Shown one piece after another: positions 42,095 through 49,950 of a DNA stretch of 64,000 nt. The stretch's first letter is position 1, and each line of letters starts with the position of its first letter. The DNA comes from JACVRW01 sp963803245 (GTDB lineage: Bacteria; Actinomycetota; Thermoleophilia; Solirubrobacterales; Thermoleophilaceae): contig CAWDLI010000005.1 in NCBI GenBank assembly GCA_963803245.1, positions 52,890 through 116,889 of the forward strand. Reading direction: 5' to 3'. The notes under the pieces were generated by a model. It saw only the letters and a program-made list of their open reading frames with translations. It searched no databases and was not told where the DNA came from. Position numbers and translations under genes: made by a program.

Positions 42095-43306
42095 TCACCT
42101 CGATTCGATCTGCCAGATCTGGCCCGACAGCGAGGATACGTAGAGCCGCCCTCTGGTGATCTGGGCGAAGGAAGTCGGATAAGGGACGCGGATGCCCTCA
42201 AACCGCGTCTCACCGTTCTTGCCGCGAAGGGATGTGGATGAGATGGAGCCGTTGCAGAAGTCACCGAAAAGGAAGCGGCGATGGAGACTGTGTCGCCGGC
42301 CGGCGACGACGAGTCCAGCAACGACGGCATGGGCGACATCATGAGAGAGCGCGACTGCCGGACGCACATGGTGTCGGATCGCACCGTGCTGTCGGCGAAC
42401 TGGTCCCTCGAAGAACGGCCACCCAAAGTCAGGAGGCTTGCTCGCCCTCAGTGAGCGAATGTCAAGCTCCTCGTACCGGTCTTCGCCGACGTCGCCGATA
42501 ACCAGCTGTTCCCTTCGTGGATCGAACGAGAAGCGATAGGGGTTGCGCAGGCCCCGCGCGTACACGGCCCCCGGCGGCACGTTGCGCCCCTCGTCGAAAC
42601 GGAAAGGTTGCCGCTGCAGCCGTGGATTGATGCGGAGGATCTTTCCGTAGGCGAGGCCACCTGAGCGAGCAAGTTCCGGGCGCTGGGCATCTCCCAGAGA
42701 GACATACAGCCAACCGTCCGGGCCGAACGCGATCTGTCCCCCGTAGTGCTGCTTGGAGAAGGAATGCTCGACCTCGAGGACGGTTCGTCCGCCCGGGACT
42801 GTGCGGTTCATATCCAGGCGAGAGCGACGAAACTCGGTCACCTTGCCGTCCCCGTCTCCATCGCTGTAGGAGGCATAGAAGAGGCCGCTGCGGCTGTAGT
42901 CGGGGGCGAACGCGATGGAGTGCAGCCCCCGCTCGTTCAGATTGATGTCGACCGTCGGACCAATCTCAGGGGACAGGTCGATGAACGGCTCCTGGCGGAG
43001 TTGCCCGTCGACCAGAACTCGCACCGCGCCCTCACGCTGGGCCACGAACAGTCGCCGACGCTCACCCCGCGGAGCCGAGATGTGAACCGCTTGCGGGACA
43101 AACGCCACCTGCCGTGCTCGAACACGGGGCCCAAGACGATCCTCGGGGGGCGGCGCCTCGCAGTGGGCGGCATGCGCAGCGCGCGCAGGGCCGGGTGGAA
43201 CCCGAGAAAACCCGGGAGACGCGAAGACGGCTGCGGCGAGTCCGACATTGAGGAGGTGCCGGCCAGGGCCGCTCAGCAGTCGAGCAGGCGTCACGGCTCG
43301 CACCAC
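42095..43306 (-). CDS. PQQ-dependent sugar dehydrogenase family (Hip/YliI-like)
   Basis: 403 residues with an N-terminal hydrophobic export signal. The six-blade propeller of soluble glucose dehydrogenase/sorbosone dehydrogenase is visible: ERGLHSIAFAPDYSRSG, KQHYGGQIAFGPDGWLYVSL, YARGLRNPYRFSFDPR and GDVGEDRYEELDI. LFGDFCNGSI closes the fold. The family oxidises sugars using PQQ outside the cell. It overlaps the preceding gene by 16 bases. No PQQ biosynthesis gene is nearby. Confidence 0.85.
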   Translation of the reverse strand: MVRAVTPARLLSGPGRHLLNVGLAAAVFASPGFSRVPPGPARAAHAAHCEAPPPEDRLGPRVRARQVAFVPQAVHISAPRGERRRLFVAQREGAVRVLVDGQLRQEPFIDLSPEIGPTVDINLNERGLHSIAFAPDYSRSGLFYASYSDGDGDGKVTEFRRSRLDMNRTVPGGRTVLEVEHSFSKQHYGGQIAFGPDGWLYVSLGDAQRPELARSGGLAYGKILRINPRLQRQPFRFDEGRNVPPGAVYARGLRNPYRFSFDPRREQLVIGDVGEDRYEELDIRSLRASKPPDFGWPFFEGPVRRQHGAIRHHVRPAVALSHDVAHAVVAGLVVAGRRHSLHRRFLFGDFCNGSISSTSLRGKNGETRFEGIRVPYPTSFAQITRGRLYVSSLSGQIWQIESR

Positions 43307-43752
43307 GTCAGCCAGACCCGCGGCCCGCCCGGCACATCCACGTAGACCCTGACCCTGGACCCGGGGAGGATGTGGAAGTCGGCGCTCCGCTCGTGTGATG
43401 CCTCAACGCCGGTGGGAATCTCGTAGACCTCGCACGAAGCGATCACCGATTCCAGCGAGGGATCGACCTCGAGGACGGCGACATAGTGGTGGGGTCCCGC
43501 GGGATCGAGCCCCTCCAGGGGAAGCCGCACCACGGCCAGCTGACAGCGCGACCTGTGTCGATGCGCCGCGACGGACACGAGCCAGGTGGTCACCGGGTCC
43601 TCGGAGAAGGCTCTGGCGAGCGCCGACGCTAGGGCTGACGTCTCGGCGGCGCTCGCCGTGCGAACTGCTGGGAGCGGCCGGGTGAGGCGGGACTCGAGGG
43701 TCGGTCGCAACTGCCGATAGCCCATCATCCACATCCCGACCGCCTCCAGCAT
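43291..43752 (-). CDS. Hypothetical protein between barrel and sugar dehydrogenase genes
   Basis: 153 residues from ATG 43752, 14 bases after the barrel gene's stop; an ATG at 43824 would overlap that gene. I recognise no family. The C-terminal half is beta-rich (HYVAVLEVDPSLESVIASCE, RVRVYVDVPGGPRVWLTWCE). No signal peptide is apparent. Overlap with the sugar dehydrogenase start (16 bases) supports translation. Confidence 0.5.
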   Translation of the reverse strand: MLEAVGMWMMGYRQLRPTLESRLTRPLPAVRTASAAETSALASALARAFSEDPVTTWLVSVAAHRHRSRCQLAVVRLPLEGLDPAGPHHYVAVLEVDPSLESVIASCEVYEIPTGVEASHERSADFHILPGSRVRVYVDVPGGPRVWLTWCEP

Positions 43753-43766
43753 TGGCTGGCCTGCGG

Positions 43767-44345
43767 CTAGCGGTAACCGCCCTGTCGAGACCGAGAACCA
43801 CCCCGATGGCCGCGGGGCCCGCACTCGGGCCGGTGCTGTAGCCGAGCCAGACTGATTCGCCCACTGAGCGTTCCGCTGTCGCGGCTCACGAACACCCCGG
43901 CAGCCAGGTCGCTCCAGATCACGACACCTTCCGCCTCGCTGGTCAGCGTTCCGGTCGCGTCCTTGAAGCGTCCGGTACCACCCGTGACCGTGAAGACCAG
44001 CGTGCTGTGGCTGCTCTCGTTGACCACGATCTCATTGATGGTTCCGGTGAATGTGCTGAACAGCCGGTCACCATTCGCCGCCGTCAAAATGCCCGTACCG
44101 CTGGCAGAAACGGTCGTGGGGTTGACAAAGACGAAGTTGCCATCCAGGCGATACCTGGTTCGCCCGATATTGGAGAGACGTGCGGTGCCGTGACTCTTCG
44201 ACGTCCCGGCCGCGAGGTCGACCGTTGTCTTACCGGAGGTCGGGCCGGTCACCCACCTGTCGGAGCTTCTCGGTTGTGCCACGGCAGCCGACGGACCGAC
44301 CATGCACACAACAGCGAGAGATGCGAACGCAAGCCACTTCCTCAT
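43767..44345 (-). CDS. Secreted beta-barrel-like protein
   Basis: 192 residues. Signal peptide about 1-23 (MRKWLAFASLAVVCMVGPSA). The mature protein is Gly/Thr/Ser-rich with repeated beta strands: ASGTGILTAANGDRLFSTFT and TVTGGTGRFKDATGTLT. The last motif recurs in the two AOC-like proteins here (GGSGAYRGVSGDI and GGTGIYAKARGDL). AAGGGG precedes the ATG. The final ~25 residues are Arg/Gly-rich and may be non-native. Its promoter carries the element shared with 47419-47883. Confidence 0.68.
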   Translation of the reverse strand: MRKWLAFASLAVVCMVGPSAAVAQPRSSDRWVTGPTSGKTTVDLAAGTSKSHGTARLSNIGRTRYRLDGNFVFVNPTTVSASGTGILTAANGDRLFSTFTGTINEIVVNESSHSTLVFTVTGGTGRFKDATGTLTSEAEGVVIWSDLAAGVFVSRDSGTLSGRISLARLQHRPECGPRGHRGGSRSRQGGYR

Positions 44346-44407
44346 GGGAAATCCCCTTTCGGAACATCTGGGCCTTACGGGGTGTGACCCTAAGAAGCTC
44401 GACCGGG

Positions 44408-44430
44408 CGTCGCTTCGGGGGAATCCCTAG
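44408..44430 (-). promoter_or_regulatory. Shared upstream element, copy 1 (minus strand)
   Basis: Read on the minus strand from 44430: CTAGGGATTC, then CCCCGAAGCGA, then CGC. Nineteen of the first 21 bases equal the element at 47298. It lies about 85 bases before the ATG of the barrel gene at 44345 and just past the LAL regulator's 3' end. It contains the GGGATTCCC dyad. It may be the LAL binding site or a promoter for an alternative sigma factor. Confidence 0.55.
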
Positions 44431-44449
44431 ACCTGACCTCAAAGGGCGT

Positions 44450-47254
44450 CTAGGCGGGAAGAGTTGCGACGGGAGCCGAGGGCTCGAGACTCTCCTGCCC
44501 GCGCGCCTCTCGGGATGCGACCTCGCGGGCAAGCTCGCTGCGCGAGCGGATGTTCAGCTTGCGATAGACGCGGCCGAGGTGGAACTCAACCGTCTTTGGA
44601 CTGAGAAACAGGGCCGCAGCCGCTTCGCGGTTTGTGGCGCCGCCGGCAACGGTCAGGGCCACCTGGAGTTCCTGCGGTGTGAGTTGGAGCGATAGCGAGA
44701 CGTCCCGGCGGCGTGCCGTCTCGCCGGTGGCCTTGAGCTCCGCCTGTGCCCGTTCGGCCCACGGGGTCGCCCCGACGCGCTCGAATGCCACGAGAGCTTG
44801 GCGGAGGGCCTTCCGCGCGTCGATTCGCCGCTTTGAGCGACGGAGCCGCTCGCCAAGGCACAACTCGGTTCTTGCGCGATCGAAGGCCGCCGATGCCCCG
44901 CTCTGGTACTCGAGCGCCTTCGCGAAATGTGCCTCGAAGTCGTCCTCGGGCGCGAGTAGGCCCCGGCACCGCGCTGCCGTGCCGCGGGCCCAGGCGCTGT
45001 CTGCTGAGTCAGCCTCCTGCTCCAACGTGGCGAGAGCGACCTCGGCCTCTTCTCGGCGACCGGCGCGTGCGTAGGCCTCTACGAGATCCGGGCGCCAGGG
45101 AATCACGTTTGGATGCCCCAAGCCGTGTTCGAGGTTCAGCGCCGCGACCAGCTCCAATTGTTCGATTGCGCGGTCGACGTGCCCCAACCCGAGTTCGAGG
45201 AGACCAAGAGCCGCTTGGCCGTAGCTCAGCGTCGAGGCGATCCCGCGGTCCGCGAAGACCTCGCGTGCCTCCTCCACGTGAGCCCTGCAGTCGGCCTCAC
45301 GACCCTGAGCAGCGTCTATCCGCGCGAGGCAGGTGAGGCTGTAGGCCAGCTCGGTCCCGGAACCGGCTTCGCGTGCCAGGCGGAGCGCCTCCGTGGCGTG
45401 AGCGTAGGCCTCCGACCAGCGGCCGAGCCGGAAATCCAGCTCCGAGCGGAAGGCGAGCACGAGCCGCAGAACGCCCGGCGCGCTCGACTTGCGCGCCGCA
45501 CCCACCACGCGTTGGCCGACCGTGTCGGCTGTCGCGTAGTCCTCCACCCATGCCAGGCACTGCATCAGTTGACCGGCCAGCGGCGCGACCATGAACACGT
45601 CTCCCTGATCCACCAAGGGTCTGCACTGGGTCAGCAGCTCTCGAGCGCGGCGCGAATCTCCTCGCAGGATCAGCGCGCAGGCAAGCGGGAGGGCGGCAAG
45701 CATCGCCATCGGTCCCCCCACCCGTTCCCCGACGGCATAGGCTCGCTCGGCTATGGCAAGGGCCTGCGCCGTATCCCCTAGGAGGAACGATGGGGTGGTT
45801 GCGTTGACGAGCAGGAGCGTCGCCCGCGCAGGATCGACAGCCTCGACGCGCTCCGCCTCCTCCAGCAGAAGCCTCTGCGTCGCCTGAGTCGGTCGCCGCC
45901 AACTGTCGAGACGACCTCGGAGGTTGTGGATATCGGCCCGAAGGAGGGGGTCGACCGTGTACGAGAGGGCTTCGCCCAAGAGAGCGATCGCCCGATCGAG
46001 TTGACCGGCCAGGTCGTAGTCGATTGCAGCCTCAAAGAGACGACGGCTCCTTTGCTCGTCGGTGATCGAGAACGTCGCTGCTCGCTCGAAAGCGGTGGCG
46101 GCTGCTGCGGAGCCGCTCCGTTGACGAGCGTCCATCGCAGCACTCTCCAGCGCCTCCGCGATGTTTTCGTCAGGTGCCACGGCCGCGTGGGCCAGGTGCC
46201 ATGCGCGCCTTCCGGCGTCGCGGTCGCCGGACAGCGCCCCGGCCAGGGCCGCGTGGGCGGCGCGGCGTTCGGGCGGCGTGGCTCCGTGGTACACCGCTGA
46301 GCGGAGCAGCGGGTGGCGAAACGCCAGCGTCGCAACTTCGATTTCGATGAGGCCCGCCGTCTCTGCCGGCTCGAGCGCCTCCACGCCCATGTCGAGGCTC
46401 CTGATCGCAGCCGCGATGGGATGCATCGCTTCCGAGTCGCTCGCCGCAGCTATCAGCACAGCTCGCTGGGTCTCGACGGGGAGTTCGGTGCTCCGGCGCC
46501 GCAGGGCACGCTGAAGGCTGGGGCCCGCGGGCAGGGGGTCCTCGACCGGTTGTCCACCTGCGAGCTGATCGTCGCTCAGCTGAGCGCAGATCTCCGCGAG
46601 TGCGAGTGGATTGCCGGCCGTGGCGTCGTGCAGGCGCTCACCCACCGCCGGGGTGACCCGTCCGTGCGTCGCTTCCATGAGAAGAGCCATGGACGCGTCC
46701 ATGCTCAACCCTGAGAGCTCGAGTTCGGCCAGCTCTGATCCGCCGGACGAGAAGGCCTCCCCGGTGCGGGCTGTGAGGAGAAGGGCGATCCCCTCCGAAT
46801 GGAGCCGCCGGGCCACGAAGAGCAGCGCTTGGCCGGATGACTGGTCGAGCCAGTGCGCGTCGTCCACCACGACGACGAGCGGTGCTTCATCGGCAGTCGC
46901 GGCGAGGACGCTGAGCGTCGCGGCGTAGACGGTCAGCGGATCTCCCGGGATCGGCGCACTCAGGCCCAGCGCACCGGCGAGAGCGGCGGCCTGCGGCTCG
47001 GGGATGCTCTCGAGCCGGTCGATCACCGGCGCGAGCAGGACCGAGAGCCCTGCGAAGGGGAGCTCCACCTCCGACTCGAGCCCGCGCACCTCGAGCGTCG
47101 TCATCGCAGGCGCCCGCTCGAGCGCATAACGGCAGAGAGCGCTCTTGCCGATCCCTGGCTCGCCGCGCAAGAGCAAGGCTCCGCTTTCGCCGCGACGCGC
47201 AGCGGCTAGCAGACGGTCGATGCGGGCCGCTTCGGCCTTTCGGCCCAGAAGCAT
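44450..47254 (-). CDS. LAL-type transcriptional regulator (AAA ATPase + LuxR HTH)
   Basis: 934 residues. Walker A is LRGEPGIGKSAL (about 30-40) and Walker B LVVVVDDAHWLDQSSGQ. A long TPR-like helical region follows (about 340-860). The C-terminal LuxR helix-turn-helix is LTPQELQVALTVAGGATNRE and LSPKTVEFHLGRVYRKLNI. MalT/LAL proteins bind an inducer, oligomerise with ATP and activate nearby promoters. It sits between two barrel genes that share an upstream element. Confidence 0.9.
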   Translation of the reverse strand: MLLGRKAEAARIDRLLAAARRGESGALLLRGEPGIGKSALCRYALERAPAMTTLEVRGLESEVELPFAGLSVLLAPVIDRLESIPEPQAAALAGALGLSAPIPGDPLTVYAATLSVLAATADEAPLVVVVDDAHWLDQSSGQALLFVARRLHSEGIALLLTARTGEAFSSGGSELAELELSGLSMDASMALLMEATHGRVTPAVGERLHDATAGNPLALAEICAQLSDDQLAGGQPVEDPLPAGPSLQRALRRRSTELPVETQRAVLIAAASDSEAMHPIAAAIRSLDMGVEALEPAETAGLIEIEVATLAFRHPLLRSAVYHGATPPERRAAHAALAGALSGDRDAGRRAWHLAHAAVAPDENIAEALESAAMDARQRSGSAAAATAFERAATFSITDEQRSRRLFEAAIDYDLAGQLDRAIALLGEALSYTVDPLLRADIHNLRGRLDSWRRPTQATQRLLLEEAERVEAVDPARATLLLVNATTPSFLLGDTAQALAIAERAYAVGERVGGPMAMLAALPLACALILRGDSRRARELLTQCRPLVDQGDVFMVAPLAGQLMQCLAWVEDYATADTVGQRVVGAARKSSAPGVLRLVLAFRSELDFRLGRWSEAYAHATEALRLAREAGSGTELAYSLTCLARIDAAQGREADCRAHVEEAREVFADRGIASTLSYGQAALGLLELGLGHVDRAIEQLELVAALNLEHGLGHPNVIPWRPDLVEAYARAGRREEAEVALATLEQEADSADSAWARGTAARCRGLLAPEDDFEAHFAKALEYQSGASAAFDRARTELCLGERLRRSKRRIDARKALRQALVAFERVGATPWAERAQAELKATGETARRRDVSLSLQLTPQELQVALTVAGGATNREAAAALFLSPKTVEFHLGRVYRKLNIRSRSELAREVASREARGQESLEPSAPVATLPA

Positions 47255-47297
47255 GGACCGATCCTAGGCCGCTGAACGCCCAACGTAAAGTCGACTA

Positions 47298-47322
47298 CTA
47301 GGGATTCTCCGGAAGCGAACGC
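47298..47322 (+). promoter_or_regulatory. Shared upstream element, copy 2 (plus strand)
   Basis: CTAGGGATTC followed by TCCGGAAGCGA and ACGC; 19 of 21 bases match copy 1 at 44430, and the flanking CGC continues the match after a one-base gap. It lies in the divergent gap, 121 bases before TTG 47419 and 44 bases before the LAL start, so it could serve both directions. Confidence 0.55.
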
Positions 47323-47418
47323 AGCCGCGTCGCCGTACGGTCGGCTTGCTCGACTCGACGACTGGTTCGGAGAGGCGTGGCGAGCCCTGAGTCTTGGGAT
47401 CAACCGAGGGAGAATGCC

Positions 47419-47883
47419 TTGCGACGTATCGCAATTGTCTGTGCGGCAGGTATTACGGTCCTGCTGCTACTAATTGCCGCGGCGACCGGAGGGGCCGCGA
47501 CCGAGAAGGTGAAGCTTCAACTCACCTTAAAGGCAAAGACTCTCAACCTGATCGACACCGGCCCGACCGGCGACTCGCCCGGCGACCTGGTGACCGGCAC
47601 CGACACTGTGTTCCGCCGGGGTCGCGCAATCGGCAGGGCGCATTCCCACTGTGTTGCCATCGCCGGAACGACTGCCGCGGGCAGACTCGACTGCACCAAC
47701 ACGCTCACCCTCCCTGGTGGGCGCATCGTTTCCCAGCAGGAGGTCATCTACAAGGGGGAGACGCTTACCGCAGTGGGAGCTATCACTGGCGGCACGGGCA
47801 TCTACGCCAAGGCGCGAGGCGACCTCACCCTCCGGGCAAGGAACTTGGAGGTAGGCACCGTGGTCTTGCACCTCACTCGGTGA
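47419..47883 (+). CDS. Secreted allene-oxide-cyclase/dirigent-like barrel protein
   Basis: 154 residues from TTG 47419, preceded by GAGGGAG; a GTG at 47377 would add 14 residues. The signal peptide is RRIAIVCAAGITVLLLLIAA. The mature part has GPTGDSPGDLVTGTDTV, two Cys (AHSHCVAIAG, GRLDCTNTL) and ITGGTGIYAKARGDLTLRAR, paralogous to the protein at 4750-5211. It begins a three-gene plus-strand run with an NTF2-like and a further secreted protein. The role of bacterial members is unknown. Confidence 0.7.
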   Translation: MRRIAIVCAAGITVLLLLIAAATGGAATEKVKLQLTLKAKTLNLIDTGPTGDSPGDLVTGTDTVFRRGRAIGRAHSHCVAIAGTTAAGRLDCTNTLTLPGGRIVSQQEVIYKGETLTAVGAITGGTGIYAKARGDLTLRARNLEVGTVVLHLTR

Positions 47884-47914
47884 GCAGTCCAAGCGCAGCA
47901 CGATAGGAGGACTC

Positions 47915-48343
47915 ATGACTCAGAACAACGTTGAGCAGACGAGAACCATCTATGCCGACTTCGCTCGTGGCGATATCGACGCTGTTCTCGCGGCCTATCA
48001 CGACGACGTCGAGTGGGGAGGTGCCGGCGACCTTGTCGACATCGGTGGGAGTCACCGAGGAACGCAGGCTGTACTCGCGAACGTCCTCTCCCAGATTCCG
48101 GAACGCTACGACGAGTTCCGCATCGATACCGACCAGTTCCTGGACGTGGGCGATCGGGTGGTCGTACTCGGCCAGTGGCATATCCGCGCCAAGGGAGCGG
48201 AGTCCAGCTTTCATGGGCCGCATGCGGCCGTCTACAGCTTTGAAGGCGGCAGGGTGACGTCGGTTCAGTTCTTCGCCGATACCGCCGCTTGGCTACGGGC
48301 CGCGGCCCCGTCGCCTCAGCCAAAGGCGTCGGTGGGAGCGTAG
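47915..48343 (+). CDS. SnoaL/NTF2-like protein
   Basis: 142 residues. AGGAGG at 47905-47910 fixes the ATG at 47915. TRTIYADFARGDIDAVLAAY, HDDVEWGGAGDLVDIG and VVVLGQWHIRAKGAES match the SnoaL_2 group. A 31-base gap separates it from the barrel gene, consistent with one transcript. It is the only cytosolic-looking product of this run. Confidence 0.75.
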   Translation: MTQNNVEQTRTIYADFARGDIDAVLAAYHDDVEWGGAGDLVDIGGSHRGTQAVLANVLSQIPERYDEFRIDTDQFLDVGDRVVVLGQWHIRAKGAESSFHGPHAAVYSFEGGRVTSVQFFADTAAWLRAAAPSPQPKASVGA

Positions 48344-48372
48344 TACGGCAACCGCAAACTAGGAGGAATGGC

Positions 48373-48906
48373 ATGCGTCGCCTGGTGTACATAGGGGTGC
48401 TGGTGGTCGTGAGCGCGGTCACCGGAGTGGCGATGGCGCGCTCGCAATCTGGTGAAGTCAGCGAAGGCTCCGGAGAGATAACGGCACACCTGCGGGGTAC
48501 GCCCGAGGTTAAGCAATGCGATGCCCCGAACGACCACACGTTCCGTGCGCACGGAACGTTTGTTGGCACGCTGAGCTCCTCCGACACTCGGCTGACGGGA
48601 AGGCTTCGGATCCGCAGCACGGTGACTGGAGACACCGACACGGGTGCAAGCATCGCGCGCGGGCGTCTGACCGTGCGTAACGCCCACAACGGCAATGTGA
48701 AGTTGGCGGGGCGGTTTGTCGCGGCGACTACCGGGCTGACCGACGAGCGCTTCCAGGGCGTCATTGATGCCAAGCTCGCGCATGGTGGCGGGCAGGTCGT
48801 GGCGAATTTCACCGTCGAGAATCCCGACGAGAACCTGACGGGTCAATTCGGAAAGGACGCGCCGCTCGTGCCAACCAACAAGGCGGTCATCAGCACCGCT
48901 TGCTGA
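48373..48906 (+). CDS. Secreted beta-rich protein of unknown function
   Basis: 177 residues; ATG 48373 has AGGAGG at 48361-48366. The signal peptide is MRRLVYIGVLVVVSAVTGVA. The mature protein is strand-rich and polar (THLRGT-like ITAHLRGTPEVKQC, FRAHGTFVGTLSSSDTRLTG, GRLTVRNAHNGNVKLAGRFV), with a Cys near the start and one at the very end (ISTAC). The fold may be related to the neighbouring barrels, but the GGTG motif is absent. Confidence 0.65.
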   Translation: MRRLVYIGVLVVVSAVTGVAMARSQSGEVSEGSGEITAHLRGTPEVKQCDAPNDHTFRAHGTFVGTLSSSDTRLTGRLRIRSTVTGDTDTGASIARGRLTVRNAHNGNVKLAGRFVAATTGLTDERFQGVIDAKLAHGGGQVVANFTVENPDENLTGQFGKDAPLVPTNKAVISTAC

Positions 48907-48951
48907 CAGGACCGCGCCCGCCCTCCGCGACGGGTGGCGCATGACCCTTGC

Positions 48952-49452
48952 TCATCGGCCATCACGCGCCAGCAGCGCGATCAGCACACGCTGGACGATC
49001 GCGGGCGGCGAGAGGAACACCGTCTCGTCGCGGTAGCGCTTCAGGAAGCTCGCCGCCCAGCGCGCCCCGCGCAGGCCACGCGGCCGTCCGCGGGCCGTGA
49101 ATAGGCCCTGTTGCCCGGCGGCGGCCGCCTCCTCCAGGAAGGCCTGGAGCCGGAGCGCGGGGGTGACTAGGCAGCGCAGGTGGGCCTCCTGACCGTCGCT
49201 GCTCGCAACGCCGTGCACGACGCCCGGTGCCACCACGACCTCGCCATCCATGGGCCGGATCAGACGCTCCTGATCACCGAGCCGGAAGCGCACCTCGCCC
49301 TCCACGACCGACCAGCGCTCCTCCTGCCGCGGATGCAGGTGCGGTGGCAGCACGCCGCCCGGCTCGAGCCAGTTGTCTACGACCAGGCTCTCGCCGCGCG
49401 TCGCGAAGCGCTGGCGCACGCGGCTGACGGGATCACGGATCTCCTCGGGCAT
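48952..49452 (-). CDS. Cupin-domain protein
   Basis: 166 residues. ATG 49452 is preceded by GAGGAGGTCCC. Cupin motif 1 is PPHLHPRQEERWSVVEGEVR and motif 2 VVVAPGVVHGVASSDGQEA, with the metal-binding His residues in place. The C-terminal ~60 residues are helical (FLEEAAAAGQQGLF). Base composition returns to the high-G+C background from here. Substrate unknown. Confidence 0.78.
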   Translation of the reverse strand: MPEEIRDPVSRVRQRFATRGESLVVDNWLEPGGVLPPHLHPRQEERWSVVEGEVRFRLGDQERLIRPMDGEVVVAPGVVHGVASSDGQEAHLRCLVTPALRLQAFLEEAAAAGQQGLFTARGRPRGLRGARWAASFLKRYRDETVFLSPPAIVQRVLIALLARDGR

Positions 49453-49469
49453 GGGACCTCCTCGCGCGC

Positions 49470-49919
49470 TCAGCGCGTGCGTCCCTCGCGCAGCATGGCG
49501 AGGGCCTTGTCGATGCGCCGCTCCCTCGTCTCGGCTTTCTTGGCCTCCACGATCGGGAGCACGTACCACTGCTTCTGGCTGAAGGTGAGCGTCTCGAAGA
49601 ACGTTCTCGCCTCCGGCTCACCGTCGAGCGCCGCCCCAAGATCGGGCGGCACGGTCACCTCGCGCGGCTCCGTGTCCAGCTCGAGCTCAACGTCCAGGTC
49701 GTCTCCGGCGGCGACTCCGGCGCCGGCACGGTTCGTCGCGCTCACGCCGATCAGGTAGCGCTCACCGCGCCGTGCCACCGTGGTCCGGAAGACGTGGTCG
49801 CCGATGGTCACCCGAACGGGCGGCTTCCTACCGGCGTCCAGCCCCTCGACGATCTCGGGCGGAACCTCGATGCCCGTGGCGGTCTTGCCGGCCCCCTGGA
49901 GTGTCGCCCGGAATCTCAT
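49470..49919 (-). CDS. DUF1905 / YdeI-OmpD-associated family protein
   Basis: 149 residues from ATG 49919 (a GTG at 49925 is also in frame). The N-terminal DUF1905 barrel is MRFRATLQGAGKTATGIEVP and RTTVARRGERYLIGVSATNR; the C-terminal helical part is TFFETLTFSQKQWYVLPIVE and KKAETRERRIDKALAMLREG, the OmdA/YdeI-like segment. Some relatives protect against bacteriocins or peptides; this member's role is unknown. It precedes the cupin gene by 17 bases on the same strand. Confidence 0.8.
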   Translation of the reverse strand: MRFRATLQGAGKTATGIEVPPEIVEGLDAGRKPPVRVTIGDHVFRTTVARRGERYLIGVSATNRAGAGVAAGDDLDVELELDTEPREVTVPPDLGAALDGEPEARTFFETLTFSQKQWYVLPIVEAKKAETRERRIDKALAMLREGRTR

Positions 49920-49950
49920 CTGCACCTAAGACTGTGGATGTCCGTGCAAC

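Noticed and set aside
44408..47322. The two CTAGGGATTC elements as terminal inverted repeats of a mobile element around the LAL gene
   Set aside because: They face each other in inverted orientation, but no transposase or target duplication is present, and each lies at promoter distance from a paralogous gene. A shared regulatory site is simpler.
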